A stretch of 64,000 nucleotides of DNA. It comes from Cryptomeria japonica. Lineage: Eukaryota > Streptophyta > Pinopsida > Cupressales > Cupressaceae. The DNA is taken from positions 138,429,361 through 138,493,360 of the forward strand of contig NC_081406.1 in the NCBI RefSeq assembly GCF_030272615.1, written 5' to 3'. The notes under the pieces were generated by a model, which had not been told where the DNA came from, made no database searches, and was given only the letters and a program-made list of their open reading frames with translations. This document shows positions 24,020 through 38,200 of the stretch, piece by piece (position 1 is the stretch's first letter; every line of letters begins with the position of its first letter). Both the position numbers and the translations under genes were made by a program.

Positions 24020-25000
24020 GGAATGCTAAGGCACTACCTCTTCACCAAGAAAGACTGCAAGATCAATTATAAGAGCTATGTGAGATCGATCGTATTGGTT
24101 TTGAATAAATTCTTTGAAAGATTTACAATTTACAAGAGAATAAGAATAACAATGATGGAAAAGACAATAGTCACCACCTTCTTTTTTCTTATTTTTAAAT
24201 CTTATGAAAGGAAAAACAACATTCTTATCATACTTCAATATCCAAAAGATTCTTTTAGCTTTGTCTTGATTGTCAACATGGGCAGGTCTTGTCTCTTGAG
24301 ATCTAGGAAAAGGTGTGCTAGAAGGAGAAGGATTGTTTTCTATTATTTTGAGAGTTCCATTATCAACCAGTCCTTTTATTTCATTTTGAAAATCAAGACA
24401 TTCATTTGTATCATGATCATTAGTTTTATTTGAGAAAAAAACACATTTAGATGGATGATAGAGTTTATGTTTTGTAAAATAATCCTTAAGCCTTTGAACT
24501 TTGAGGAGATCATCTAGAGGTGAATGATGAGGGTATTCTAGACCTTATGTGCTAGCTTGTGAAGGAGGGTTCATAGGGACTTTGATTGCTTATTCATATT
24601 TTTCAAGTCCTTGTCCACTATAACCTTGTTTTGAGATTATATTATAACCACTCCTATAAGAATTTTTCAATTGTGAGGAAGAAGGACTATTATCATGGAT
24701 CTCTTTAAATTTTGTAGTATAAGGGAACATAGAGGAATCAAAGGGATAAGTAGAAGAGGAAAGGATATCCCTTGTAGGGAAATTATCCGTTCTACCATAT
24801 TCATGTCCTCTTTGATAGGTTGGGAAGGAAGATTATTATGATCTAAAGCTTCATCTTTACTTAATTCTATGTGATGATATAGGTCAAGAATAAAATGGAT
24901 AACATCATCTTCCCTACAAATATGTTGATGATTAAGATAAGCTCTAGGAGAATAAGGAGGATCTAAAGAGGTTGATACACTAATATTTTATCTTTCCCCC
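24020..25000 (-). pseudogene. Gypsy gag-like ORF, decayed
   Basis: The minus strand gives a long interrupted frame. It starts near PPYSPRAYLNHQHICREDDV, passes an FKEIHDNSPSSSQLKNSYRS region, and reaches KCVFFSNKTNDHDTNECLDF then QNEIKGLVDNGTLK. The HDTNEC-LDFQNEI block resembles the degenerate zinc-finger and helix segment of plant gypsy gag proteins (GHDTEECxxLKxxIE). Downstream, HHCYSYSLVNCKSFKEFIQ looks like a second copy of the same motif. Several slips and stops interrupt it. The assignment rests on motif resemblance only. Confidence 0.5.
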
Positions 25001-25669
25001 ACTTGCAATAGAGAATGTGCATGAGAAGAAGATGGTGTCATGTTGCTCTTCAATCTTGCTCTCCATTAAAGAGATCATTTATAGGAGTATTGACTCTTTC
25101 CTCATTCACATGAGATACCCTAAGAGAGGTACAAGTGTTAACTTTTTATTGTCACTTCTAAGATTATCATTGTCTACGAAAGCTTTTATGTGATCGACAT
25201 GTGTAATGCATTTTATTAAAAATATCATCATAAAACAACATACAATAGGGATAAAAGATTTGAGGGATGATTTGCAAGTAGGGAGTATCTTTTAAATTCT
25301 AAAGATGCAATATGCAAGAATACTATAGATGAAAAGAAGTAATGTAAAGTGAAAGAAGTCATTATCCAACACATGATTTTGATACATGTAACTAAGGAAC
25401 AATGTAATCATATGTGAAACAAAAAACCAATCAGATTTAGTAAATTCTATCATGAAATAGTCCAAATCAGATCTAAAAACACAAGTGAAAAATTATGCAA
25501 CTGACAAGTTAATTGTAGAATTTAAATTAGGGTATTTATGAATTTAACCTCTAAATTTATGTAATTTGATTGCATATATGAGTGCAAAATTTAATATTTA
25601 AGTGCATAATAATCAGATTTGAGACCACAAATTAGACATAAGTATGAAAGAAGTCGAGTTCATAAAAAT
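25001..25669 (-). other. Leader between gag-like ORF and 5' LTR
   Basis: About 670 bp without coding signal. The bases next to the 5' LTR on the minus strand (ATTTTTATGAACTCGAC) do not match a common tRNA primer site. Confidence 0.4.
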
Positions 25670-26876
25670 TGTAATGGTGTAAAATTAGGCTTTCACTAAT
25701 TCAGATAATAAAACCACTAACTTTACTTAAGGAATCAACAAATTTAAACAAAGGTGAATCCAATAGATCTCTAGAGCCACAATCCAAATAAGAAAAGGGC
25801 TGAAAGTTTTAGTAGATTCACTAGTTTTTAGTTTGCCTCCTCTTTCTAGTTGAAATTTGGGTGTGAATTATGAAATTAGGGTAATATAAAGGATAATAGA
25901 AGTAAATTAATGAAAACAGAATGTTGTAGATATCCAACAAAGTCACAGATTGGGATATAGCCAAAAGAAGATACTTAGAACCTACTCCTGAAAGTTTGGG
26001 CTGATTTTCCGAGACTAGGTAGTAGAGATTCAACTTGGTCCTTTGATTTTTTCCATGTCAAAAGTTGATCATGTTCGTTATCGTCAACTCTATCAAAATC
26101 TTTGAGTATAGCTCCTGTGTCAATTCCCTACACATAGAAAGAGAGAAGAAATGGTTGAGGATAGGGGTTTTCCTTAGATCAAACCCTGGTTTAGGAATAA
26201 TCCTTGAATTGAATAATGTAATCACTGATGTAAATGCTAAGAGACATACCTTAGATTTGCAATGGTTGATAGAAATATTGATGATGTAATTCTCTTTAAA
26301 TGTAATCACAAATGTCAATTGAAATGGCATGACAAACACATGAACATGGAAGATCTAATCAAGCACACATTCTTGTATGAAGATTGATGTAGCTTTTCTA
26401 TTTAATGCTTGAAGGATGAAATGCTTCCTTTAGTGCTTTAGAATGTTGGATGATGAATGCTTGATAGATTCAAGAATACTATAGATAGGTAGTGGATGTC
26501 AAAATGAATTGATAGGATGTCTTTATATAGGGTTCCCTAGGTGAATTACCAATTAGGCCGACCTCCAATGGTCAAGTGTAGCCACAAGGACTAAATTCCA
26601 TTAGGGAGGGAGAGAGCCCACCTAGTCTCAAATTGGGACCTATTTAAGGGGGACTAAGGCGTTGGAGGCACCTTGGTCCTCCAAATATAGGACCATAAAC
26701 TTAGAGATTGGGGGAAGGTAGATCCAAGATGGGCCCCACTAAGTGGTGTCAACAAGTGACATCAAGGTTGGAGTAAAGAGGACCAAAACGGACCTAGAGG
26801 AATGGAGATAGGACACACTAAAGTAGGAGCACAAATGTAAGGTGTGAATTGTACCAATTACAATTTATGATGCTAT
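25670..26876 (-). repeat. 5' LTR of the gag-only element
   Basis: Collinear with 20913-22119 along its whole length, including the shared block with GGGTTCCCTAGGTGAATTAC near 26530. Confidence 0.85.
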
Positions 26877-27487
26877 AGATAAAATATCAAAGGATGAAGA
26901 AGAACCAAGGAGAGATGACTTCCAAGACCATGCTCGATGGAATAAGGTAGGCAAGGCAATGAACAAAGAGTTCCATAAGTTTTTAGCATGAGTGCAAAAC
27001 CAAAAGGCACGTTTCATAGATTCTAATTTGGCAAAAAAAGGGCACGTGGGAGGGGTAAACAAGTTTAAGGAAATTAGTAATAGGTAGTTTATCATGAATA
27101 ACTTTCCAAGATAATATTTGGGACTGTGCATCAACTTTGGACTTCTAGATTTGGACGTTGAGCTTGTTCCATTTGGATTATTGAGACAGGGTGAGATGGT
27201 GATATGAGGAAGGAGTTGTTTGTAAATTGTTTAAAGGGGTAAGAAGTAGATCACACGAGAATTAGGCCATCTCCAATCATTCAAAATTTTTGTGTGAGAG
27301 TCTAGGGATAGCAGATTATGAAGTTCGGGAGTAACTATCTACTAAATTTCAATAATTGGTTGCCTATAAGAGGCTAAGAGGTGGAACTCGGTTTTAAGGA
27401 GAGTCTATGTTTTCCATCTTAAGGTGGACGAGTCTCATAGATCTTGAAAAAATATGAATACCTTTTTTAAAAAGGCATATTCTTTTT
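26877..27487 (-). pseudogene. LINE ORF2, zf-RVT part
   Basis: Minus translation shows the zinc-binding reverse-transcriptase domain with FCQIRIYETCLL/KRAFWFCTHAKNLWNSL near 27070-26990, and upstream the ILSWKVIHDKLPIT-type block. Stops and slips are present. It is split from the ORF2 part at 28016-28900 by an LTR fragment, and from its own C-terminus by the gag-only element. Confidence 0.75.
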
Positions 27488-28015
27488 TAGTGCCCTAGTC
27501 CTGATGGACTCAGGCGCCCAACACCCTCATCCTCCCCAATCAGCCCCAGATTTGGCAAGCAGGTTTTAGATAGTCTCAATTTATGAATTTCTAGTTTGCA
27601 GATTAGTACAGTCACTAAGACCAGAGCGCATAGGCCTTGGTTTTGACAAATCAAGCCCAATTTTTTTCATAGAAGCACATATCAAATTCCCATTTCCAGA
27701 TTTGTGCTTTTTTCTCATTTTTGTTTTTGTATCAGATTGTTATTGTTTTTGTTCTACTTGTTTTCATTCATCCTATTAGCTAAGTTTATCATCCTCCTAC
27801 ATTTTTCACATTCCATTTCATTTCATTGAAGGAATAGAAACCCTAAAATTATTCCTTGACTCTCTTTCACAAGAGTTAGTCAAAGAGAATCACTCCTTTA
27901 GGTTCATATTCCAATGTATGAATGAAAATGGAGTTAGGTCCTAATACTACCCTATTCCATTTTCATCCATAACATTTTGTGAACCCAACATGAATCGAAC
28001 ACGCAACCTATTACA
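27488..28015 (+). repeat. LTR 3' fragment with primer-site-like leader, nested in the LINE
   Basis: The right half (27800-27973) matches the last 185 bp of the solo LTR at 52522-54175 in order and in several blocks (GAATAGAAACCCTAA, TTCATATTCC). It ends ...CCATAACA, and is followed by TTTTGTGAACCCAACATG, as expected after a gypsy LTR. It is 5' truncated; the left edge near 27488 is approximate. Confidence 0.6.
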
Positions 28016-28900
28016 AGTACCTAATGGTTTGTCATTTTGTTGGACCAAATAGTTCCACCAAATAGAGGAATAAGGGAAACTTAGCCCATGGTTGAGAGAC
28101 TAATCAAACCAAATTAATTTTGTTGAAGTGATCTACCAAGCTCTCCAAATAGAGTTAAATGGTGTAGAGCAATGAGTTTTAAAGAATGGAGCTAAACGAA
28201 TCTTGTCTTTCCAACTACTAGTCCCCCAAGAACATCCAACAAAAGCAACTTGAATGCAAAATTTAATCAATTTCTTCCAAGGAGAATACTCATTTAAAAC
28301 TCTGATCATCCATTTGGTTATTAGGCAAATTCCTTGTGTGTCCAGATCAATGATTCATAGCTCTCCCATGTCCTTAGGTTGAATGCAATGTTGCTCGAAA
28401 GGAACAAGTACTATCTATTTATTTCCCCATTTGGCTCATAAAAAGTTATTGATAAGTTGGGTAATTGGTTGTAGCAGTTTTCAAAAGACATCCAACATGA
28501 GGATAAAAAACATTACTAGAAAGAAGGATTTTGTTTTTTGCCACTTGGTTGCGACCAACTATAGATAAGAATCTATCAGTCCAATTCAAAAGTTTGGCCT
28601 TGATTTTGTTCATAAACTAGTTCCCCATACTTTGAAAGAAATTTCGACTCTAAAAGGGATGCCTAGATATATGGTGATTGTGTCATGTTTTATTTCTTTC
28701 CATTCTATAAGAATCCAAGGTGGGTGGAAATGAGGGTGAGACATGATAAATTATGTCTTGTGCATAGCCAATTTGGATCCATATATGATACAAAATATGT
28801 CCAAGGTATCCAAAGTCTTAGCCACCTCTTTGGCATTAGTTTTTTCGTATTGCTAAAATAATTTTTTGTATTACATATCAAACTTATAGACATAATTACA
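28016..28900 (-). pseudogene. LINE ORF2, reverse transcriptase C-terminal part
   Basis: The minus strand reads the stretch after the RT catalytic box, with TLDTLDIFCIIYGSKLAMHKT-like sequence near 28820-28750. GRNQVAKNKILLSSN near 28570 and MGEL-IIDLDTQGICLITKWM near 28370 follow. The upstream RT core and the endonuclease are missing, so the LINE appears 5' truncated near 28900. Confidence 0.7.
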
Positions 28901-29646
28901 ATGGTGGAAAATGGGGATTGTTAACTAGTGAGTGTATTAACGAAAAAAACTCTTAAAATACATTTGAAAAACCATTTACATGTCAAACAATCAATATGTC
29001 CAATTGTATATATATCTATGTAGAAACGAAATAAATTAGCATAGATATCTTAAATATAACTATCCCAATATAAATATCTCAAAATTAATCTCTTAATCTC
29101 TTTTAAAAATATTATTTAAAATTATCTATACTTATTATAAAAAAATAAAAAATAAAATAATAGACATCATAAAGTTGATATTCATTAGATATGAATTAAT
29201 ATAAAATAATAAAAAAATGATAGACCTCATAAAGTTGATATTCATTAGATACGAATTACATAGATAAATTGGCATATATTTAATAATGGTCTATTACAAT
29301 ACTATCTAGGAGATTGGAACTCACTAAATAAGGTGAAGTTGTAAAGATTTAAAATTGGAGTTGGTGAAGAGGGTATCAATTTAAAATTTCAAGTGGCCTT
29401 GTTTGTGTAACCAATGTCAAGGCACTTACAAAAAGCAATAAAATATTTGTATACAACAAAGTTGATATTAAAAAAACACAAACTTTTGTATGGTTTATTG
29501 TAAAATAATGAGAAGGTTTATCTTGTTGATTGGTTCCACTGGTTCCAATCCTCATCTATGGAGGTGATGATGGCAAGGAAAGTGAAAAGGAAGTATTGAC
29601 ATTGGCAAAATGAGTATTTCCATGGGATTATGATTGAATGCCAAAG
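28901..29646. other. AT-rich stretch with a 60-bp tandem duplication
   Basis: No gene. At 29161 and 29221 the block beginning TAGAC(A/C)TCATAAAGTTGA is repeated with a 60-bp period. Confidence 0.6.
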
Positions 29647-29822
29647 TGATTTAAGAAATGGGTGTAGTAATGTATACTCCAATTGATTAATTGGGAAAGT
29701 AATATCAATGTGATTTAAGAAATGGGTGTAGTAATGTATACTACATTTAATTAATTGGGAAAGTGATATCAAAATGATTTAAGAAATGGGTATAGTAATA
29801 TATACTCCATTTAATTGATATC
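29647..29822. repeat. Three-unit 64-bp tandem repeat
   Basis: Units start TGATTTAAGAAATGGGTG at 29647, 29711 and 29775. The third is shorter and more diverged. Confidence 0.9.
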
Positions 29823-31690
29823 CTATTATTGTGACTTGGAGAAAAAGATGGCATTTGCTCTCTCCCCAATAAGCTTTGGAGTAAGTGCTTGACTAATTAG
29901 ATTGACCTTGTAATTTGGATAATCTTCCACCTATTTCTATTATAATTGCACATACATTTCAATACACATTAGGATTGTTATAAACCAGTTAAGAATGCCC
30001 ATCCCACATGTGCATTGGTTCTTTTAATCAAGTCAATGTATTGCCCAAAGGAACACTTTTAATAATTGGATTATGAACCACTTTTACAGCTCTGTGATGA
30101 GAACAAAATGTGGAGAGATTAAATTATAAGTTGGCAGCCATGAAAAACCAGAAATCGGGTATGACCCACATGGAATACTTTATTGATTAGAGATGGGTAT
30201 TCATGCATTCATATTCCCAAGCTGTAATTGATTGCCATATTTGAGCATTATTGAATGAATAGTAAAAGGTTTTGGACGTCTGCCTATATTTTCTTTACAA
30301 GCTTCAATGATGATGATGTGAAATAAAGTTGTAGTTAGAATAAAGAAACAGGGTTGAAACAAAGAGACGTTTGTCTTCATTTTGATTATAAAAGTGATGA
30401 ATATGATGCCTAATGCAACTTGAAAACTGAGTGGAAGTCATTATATCAAACTTTGTTTATGATTGTCTTTCAACAGTGTTGGATAAATTGCCTTTTGACT
30501 TCTGATGGGACTGAAATGTGAACGAATTTCCTTTCTCATGATGTACTGTGATGGGTCATTCTGTTAAGTAACTTCATGCTTACAATCGACTCCAGTTTTT
30601 TTGGGTATAGTCCCTTCTTATTCAGACTGATCAATCAAGGAAGTCCAGTCTATTTGCTTTTGACATTGAAGTTAGTCTATTTGTGTTTAACTTTGACCGT
30701 ATGTTTAAATTTCTCTATCCAAACTTTCCCTTTTAGTTGTTTGGGGATAAAGATCTCCAAGATGTCGAAAGGTATTTGGTAGAACAGTTTTAAGAATAGC
30801 CTACTGTATAAAAGAAAAAAATTATATATATAATTTTTTTATTATAGTTTAATTTAGGTTAATCATTTGAATCAATTGTATATAATTCAGTATTCTAGAT
30901 TAATAATTGGCAATTGTGATTTGATCGAGTAATTATATTTGATATGTTAGGACATGTAAATGTGATAATTAGGTTACTTGGCTCTATGATTAACAAATGA
31001 ATGCTAATGAGAAAGATTCTAGAATTAAGTTGGAGTATAATAAGAAAACAATGGCTCTTTATGTTCAAAATGTAATGGAGTTTGTGCCGAATCAATGTTT
31101 TTTTAAAGGACAACTTCACATGCTTGGGATGAATTCATGACTGTGGAACTTTGGACTTGTCCTCGCACATGGTAAGGTTCTACTCTACTCTACTCCTTTG
31201 CAATCTTGGGGATTGACGACATTTAGAAATACCTTAAAGGGTTGTCATTTCATCGCAAGGAGAAAAGTTCTCCTAGACCAACCCTCGCAAAATTTACAAA
31301 TATCAAAGACAATAGGCGAGGGCCCTAAATGCAAATTTCTTACTCTTTTCAAAGCACCAAATTCAAGCATGCCTCTATTGATTTCTCTTTTAATCTTTGA
31401 ATGAGAAGATCTTGAATGATACTTGGATGCCCTAGATGAATGCAATTAATTATTTTTAATAAATAACACATAACATAATATTGCACTAAATATTTGTTTA
31501 GTTGGTAAAACATGAGAGGGTAAATGAGGCTAATTCATCAAATTTCAATTAATTTTTTTTAAATGAATGGGGACAAGTTTGTGATTGTGGGGTCACCCTT
31601 ATAATTGTGAAAATGCTCTAGTATGGGAAAATGGTGAGATTTAGGTGACTAATGGCTACATCAAGTTAGGCCTAATAAATGTGAGGAATG
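29823..31690. other. Unassigned sequence
   Basis: Nearly 1.9 kb with short open frames only and no recognisable motif on either strand. The stretch near 31190-31440 is less AT-rich and may be an LTR remnant, but I cannot place it. Confidence 0.35.
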
Positions 31691-33094
<1,404 letters not shown>

Positions 33095-33397
33095 TGTGAT
33101 AGATGGTGCATAATGATTCATCTCTTAGAGTTGATCCCTCAATCCCAGAACTCCCAAAGATCATCTCCAATGAAACAACTATCACACAAAGAGAGGTAGG
33201 CTATGAAGTTGAAAATATTGATTCAAAAAGATGAACCATATTGATTATACAAATATCTCAATAACTAAATGAACAATCTTACAATGTGTCCTTATAAAGG
33301 AACAAAAAGCTAAAAATAACATAACCTATAAATATGAGAAGCACTCTTAAGTTTATCTTAAGTGTAATAGAATATAGAAAACATAATTACTCAAACA
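33095..33397 (-). repeat. 303-bp LTR bracketed by a polypurine tract and a primer-like site
   Basis: On the minus strand it begins TGTTTGAGTAATTATG at 33397 and ends ATCTATCACA at 33095, with TG...CA termini. Upstream (33398-33411) is CTTAAGGGTGGGG, a good polypurine tract. Downstream is an iMet-like primer site. An LTR with both neighbours belongs to two elements at once. Confidence 0.55.
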
Positions 33398-34640
33398 CCC
33401 CACCCTTAAGTATAACTTAGAGAGTAGCTAAAAACTCTAAATTCAAATGCATGGAATACAAACGATGGGTCCAAACAGCAAAGGTCTAATGAAATACCTA
33501 TGTGCAAATGGAAAGATCCCTCACAACTAGAGAAAAGGACAAAGAAGCTACAAACAACCATCCAAAAAAGATTGTTATAGTGTTGAATGAAAGACCTAAT
33601 TTGCAACCAAGATGGTGATCAAGATTGAGAAGACAACAACCTATATGAGTGCCCATAACAACATTGCTCGAACAATGACCAGTTTGAAAACAAAAATGCA
33701 AAAATATGATAGTCAAAGATACAGATGCCATTAGTCTAATGAAAATAATCTTCATGATTTCCCCCAATGACACTAGTCAAACAATCAAATGGAAAACAAA
33801 GACAAACATCTAGTAGTCAAAGATATAGATGGCATGTGAATTTGCATGAGTGACCCCAACAATACTACTCAACCATGTAAGAGTAAACAACAAGCTGAAA
33901 ATACAGGGGCCAATAGTCTCAAAAATGATGATCAATTGAGTATAAATCACCTTTACAAAACTGGAATGCAAGAGTATCTATATAGTAAATGCTCCATCTC
34001 ACTGAAATGCATGGGTAACTAGCCGATGTATCCACCTATTATGTAGGAACAAATACTAGATACGTATCTCACTCAAAAGAAAAACCGAGGAAGTATTAGC
34101 ACCAATAGTAGAAACCTCCCATAATGCTAACAAGGGAGAGACATGATAGGTTTGTTGAAATTGTGTCACGATGTAGTGCATGAAGGAGAACAAACATATG
34201 AACATGAACAAGAAAGTACCTGCAATTTAAAAAGGGTATGCAAGCTAATGCACACACACATGGGAAAAGAATCACTAGAACTTGATTTTGTCGTGGAGGG
34301 ACAATCGCTTGAAAAAGGAGTGATGATAAAACAAAAGGCAGTACACAACCCCCATGACATTGTATAATACAATGTGAGTACAACAAGGCACAAGAGGATG
34401 TGTAAATTCCTCAAAACAAATACATCAAAGTGGTACTTTATCTTAATGTGTCTATAAATAGAGAAGTGAATTCAAAAGATGCTCAAAATGTTGAAAATAC
34501 ATTTAGAATAGCCCAAATTAAATTATCCCATACAAGGAGAAATTTTCTAGTGCCAAAATGACTAAGTAAACATCTAGAATGTGAAATTTTTTTGATTAAA
34601 AACTACTACACAAAAATCTAGAAAAATTACACGGATAGCT
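33398..34640 (-). other. Interior of a retroelement, unidentified
   Basis: Lies upstream of the polypurine tract on the minus strand, so should be the 3' part of a retroelement interior. Repeated blocks such as TAGTCAAAGATA(C/T)AGATG occur (near 33710 and 33813). No RNase H or other pol motif is readable. Confidence 0.35.
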
Positions 34641-37600
34641 GTGAAGAGCTCCAAGGAAGCTTTCCAACGCTACTAGAATCATGAAAAATTGAGGAATTGG
34701 CAATTAGATAAGGACAGACTATCCAGATCCCCAAATGCACACCTTTTCTCTTCCCAATTGGTCTCCTTATGCATGACCCTTCATGTCTCAATATGGACAT
34801 GTGAAAGAGTGTATTTTGTCCATTTTAATTTATCTTTATCACCTCTTGAAATGCAGTTATAGATAGCCAAAAAGGATAAATATTTAATGTTTTTCTCACA
34901 TGTCCAAGGGAACACTTTCCAAGGAACATGGAGACATGTGAATGGCTTAGGATTGCAAGGTTAATGTCACCTTATCCTAACAAGGATTGTGCCACATGAC
35001 CTACTCCATTAATAGGGTCATCTTATGCAACATAGTCAACATTAACATGCAACCTAAAGGAATAAACAAATCCTATTTATGTGACCTAATAAATGGATAT
35101 GGCCACACAAACAACCTAGTATATGCTAGTGGAAGACCTATATGAATAGACCATTCTTAACTAACACGATGGATAAGGATATCAAACTAGTGGGTTCATA
35201 TGGGGTCAATTGGTTAGGTAAACAAGTCAAATTGAGCATTCCCTAATATATTTATAACAATAACAATAGTGGGAAAAACTAAGGTATGTAAAAGTGCAAG
35301 GTGTGCACTTTTATCTCCTATAAATGTATACTAATTAGATAATGTCTTTGGTAGCTTAAGAAAATTCTTAATTTTTAGAGTATTTAAAATGTGTTAAAGT
35401 AAACGGATTCAAAATGTATTTTTCCTTTTAAAAAAAATTCCATATATCCTACAATTGTGTGATTTAGCTCTAATAGACCTAATTGATCAATAAATAACAA
35501 TTATTTCTAAATCAAAGAGTTGAGAAAATGAGTAACTAAAGAGGGATAAGAGTGCTTATCTATTTTTTAGGAGATGATAATTTAATTCAATGTTAACCTT
35601 GTTAATAAGCTACAACTAATAATCCAAATCAAATATTATATTTGAAATAGTGATTAGAATAGTGTGACAAAAATGCCTAGAAAATGTTGTTGTAGATAGT
35701 GTTGCATAGTGTGGCCTGGTACACTACTAATGTTTTCCTTCATCTCATAACCTATTTTTGCTAAGGGATTGTGCTAAAGAGCTTAATTGGGGTTGCTTTT
35801 AAGATAAGAAGATAATTCCTAGAGTTATCTTAGTTATAATTCAAGCCACTAGATGATATGTACAAGTTCATAGTCACACAATGTGAGTGATACAAATGCA
35901 TGAAACCTTGGTGAACTCAAATAGATGCAAAGATGTATATTTAGAAATGTTCTAATGATTGAATGTGTCTATTAAGTGATTTTGTGATTTCCAAATAATT
36001 GCTAATGACCCAAGTGATGTATATAGAAACATGTCCATAATGGTTCAATTCAAAGATTTAGTGGATAGACTAACACATTAGCAACTTCTAGAAAGATTGG
36101 ATTAGGAGCAAGAAATATAGATTTTGAAGGAGGTAGACTAAGTTTCGTCATGCAATCTAGTCCCAAATAAAAAATGGATAGGAATAGATATTGCTCCAAG
36201 ATAGAGAATCTATAATGCATTTCACTGGTGGATTTTGGGATAGAGTTGATTTTTGTAGGTCAAATAGATCAACTTAGGGACAATAACTATGTATTTAACA
36301 TGTGCACAAATTGGGGATCTACAATGCATTGCACTTTTATTCATTACTAAAGCCCCCCCCCCCCCAAAAAAAAAGGTTCAATTATAAATAATTTTACTAA
36401 CTATATTTTGGCATACAATATTGAGTACTTATACTATACTGATCCTAAACATAAACCACTCAACTCTCAAAACCCCAAATATAAGGTGTTCAACTACAAT
36501 CCTTCCCTAATTGTCAATATGATGACCAACAATTTATAAAGTTATAGATTGCCATTAAGCCATCATACCTTACCTTTCTCAACTATAGATTCTAATTTAA
36601 AGTTCAACATAATAAAAAGATACCACTTCCCAAATATGAACATTACATACCTTGTACTTTCCTCTTTGTTTCGAAGTCATATTGACCCATTTGTCCCTAA
36701 TACAATGACTAGCATGCAAAACAATCACTCATTCCCGAGATTTCAACTTCATCATCAATTTTCTTTATTCCCCAACAAAGATCAAATTTATAATTGTGCA
36801 ACTAAATTTACATATGATTGCATAAATAACCATGATCTTTTAAATTTCAAAATTTATTTTCCATGCCCATTCTTTTCTCTCCACCACTCATTGTGAGCTA
36901 ACTTATAATGTAGATATTTGAATTACATGTTAGAATTGTGTCTTTAAAGAGAAACCCTAATGCATTCAAATTATCTAGTGTAACTTGGAATAATTACCTC
37001 GTACATACATCAAGAAGAATTAAAAATTTATCTACTAACACCAACACTACATCAACATTCTAGGACATTGTATATCTACTTCTTGTCTTTAACCATTGTT
37101 CAAATCCATTGACTTAGTATCCTCATTTGGTTTTGATACAAGGTAAGAACCAATCATGTGCAAACTCCTAACTACACTATCAAGTTTTTATGTAGTTGTA
37201 AAATAGAAGGCAAATAGATTTCAAAGCTAAAAATCATAAAAGATTAGAATCACAACTATAGGATTAATTCTACATTGCACTAAACACATCTACATCTACC
37301 AAAAAAAAAAAAAAACTATACTAAAACAAATATTAACCATATTTAGGATACTTAACCGATCTTAATTTTGTGTTACATAAACAAATTGATTTGAGGCACC
37401 TAGCCTACATCAAACTAAACTAAGAGCTAAATACCTTATTTAATTTATTTAGATTCTATAATTAACCTTATATTTTCCATTCCAATCCCAAATATTATTT
37501 ATAATATATTTGTTTATAATACCTATTTAACTAATTCATCCTTAGATTCCTATTAAAATATTTTATTTTCTCATTGTCATGTAGATGGATATCTAGATCC

Positions 37601-38200
37601 TTATTTACAAAGTTCATTAAAGAGATGACTAGAATATTAAAGCATAAAAAAACTAATCCTCATATGAGTCATTACAAAAACTATTAGGTGAAGTGTACTA
37701 GTAACCGTTACAGCTAACTTCTTAAACATTTTTTTTGGTAGTCTTCATATACAACTTAACTACTTATAGCTATTGTTTTGGCCAATTTTTTTGTGTTGTC
37801 TTATTATAGAACTTTACTACGTATAGCTATTGTTTTAGCTTCTTGGTAGAAACACGCATGTTGTGGGATCTGTCATGCGCGCAAGGGTCAAAAAATACAC
37901 ATTTCAACTACTTAAAAATGCTTCAATAACCGTGCACTTAAAATTGTCAATACCTATGAACAAGTGGCCCAGTAGTCGTGCACAAATAGACCAATTTTGA
38001 TCCAAAAAAGTTAAAATGTGAGCTGCTATTGGTACATGTGAAAATTATTAATGAACTTTTAGTTATCATTTTTTTTATTTCTTTAAAATTAATAACTGAG
38101 AGGTTGCCTGCACAAAGAGTGGACAATTATTAGAACTATAACAACTTCTAATAACAACTAATAACAACTAGCAGTGCTCTTCCCCTAGCTGAGAAGACTT
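34641..38200. other. 3.5 kb of unassigned AT-rich sequence
   Basis: No gene found on either strand. It includes a C-run then A-run (36353-36374). It also has a two-copy direct repeat near 37755 and 37812, sharing TATAGCTATTGTTTT. The frame at 36549-36896 has no recognisable domain. Confidence 0.4.

Larger units (their letters stand above)
20913..26876 (-). mobile_element. Non-autonomous gypsy-like LTR retrotransposon, gag but no pol
   Basis: A 5.96-kb element with direct LTRs of about 1.2 kb (20913-22119 and 25670-26876) and a 3.55-kb interior. A polypurine tract next to the left LTR, on the minus strand, fixes the orientation. The interior has a decayed gag-type frame (about 25000-24020) and a long non-coding part with tandem repeats. 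No protease, reverse transcriptase or integrase motif was found. By eye the LTRs differ at more than one position in ten. The element sits inside a LINE ORF2, whose frame continues on both sides. Confidence 0.85.

Noticed and set aside
24014-24433. A 139-codon plus-strand open frame
   Set aside because: It lies opposite the gypsy gag-like minus frame and has no motif, so it is a shadow.
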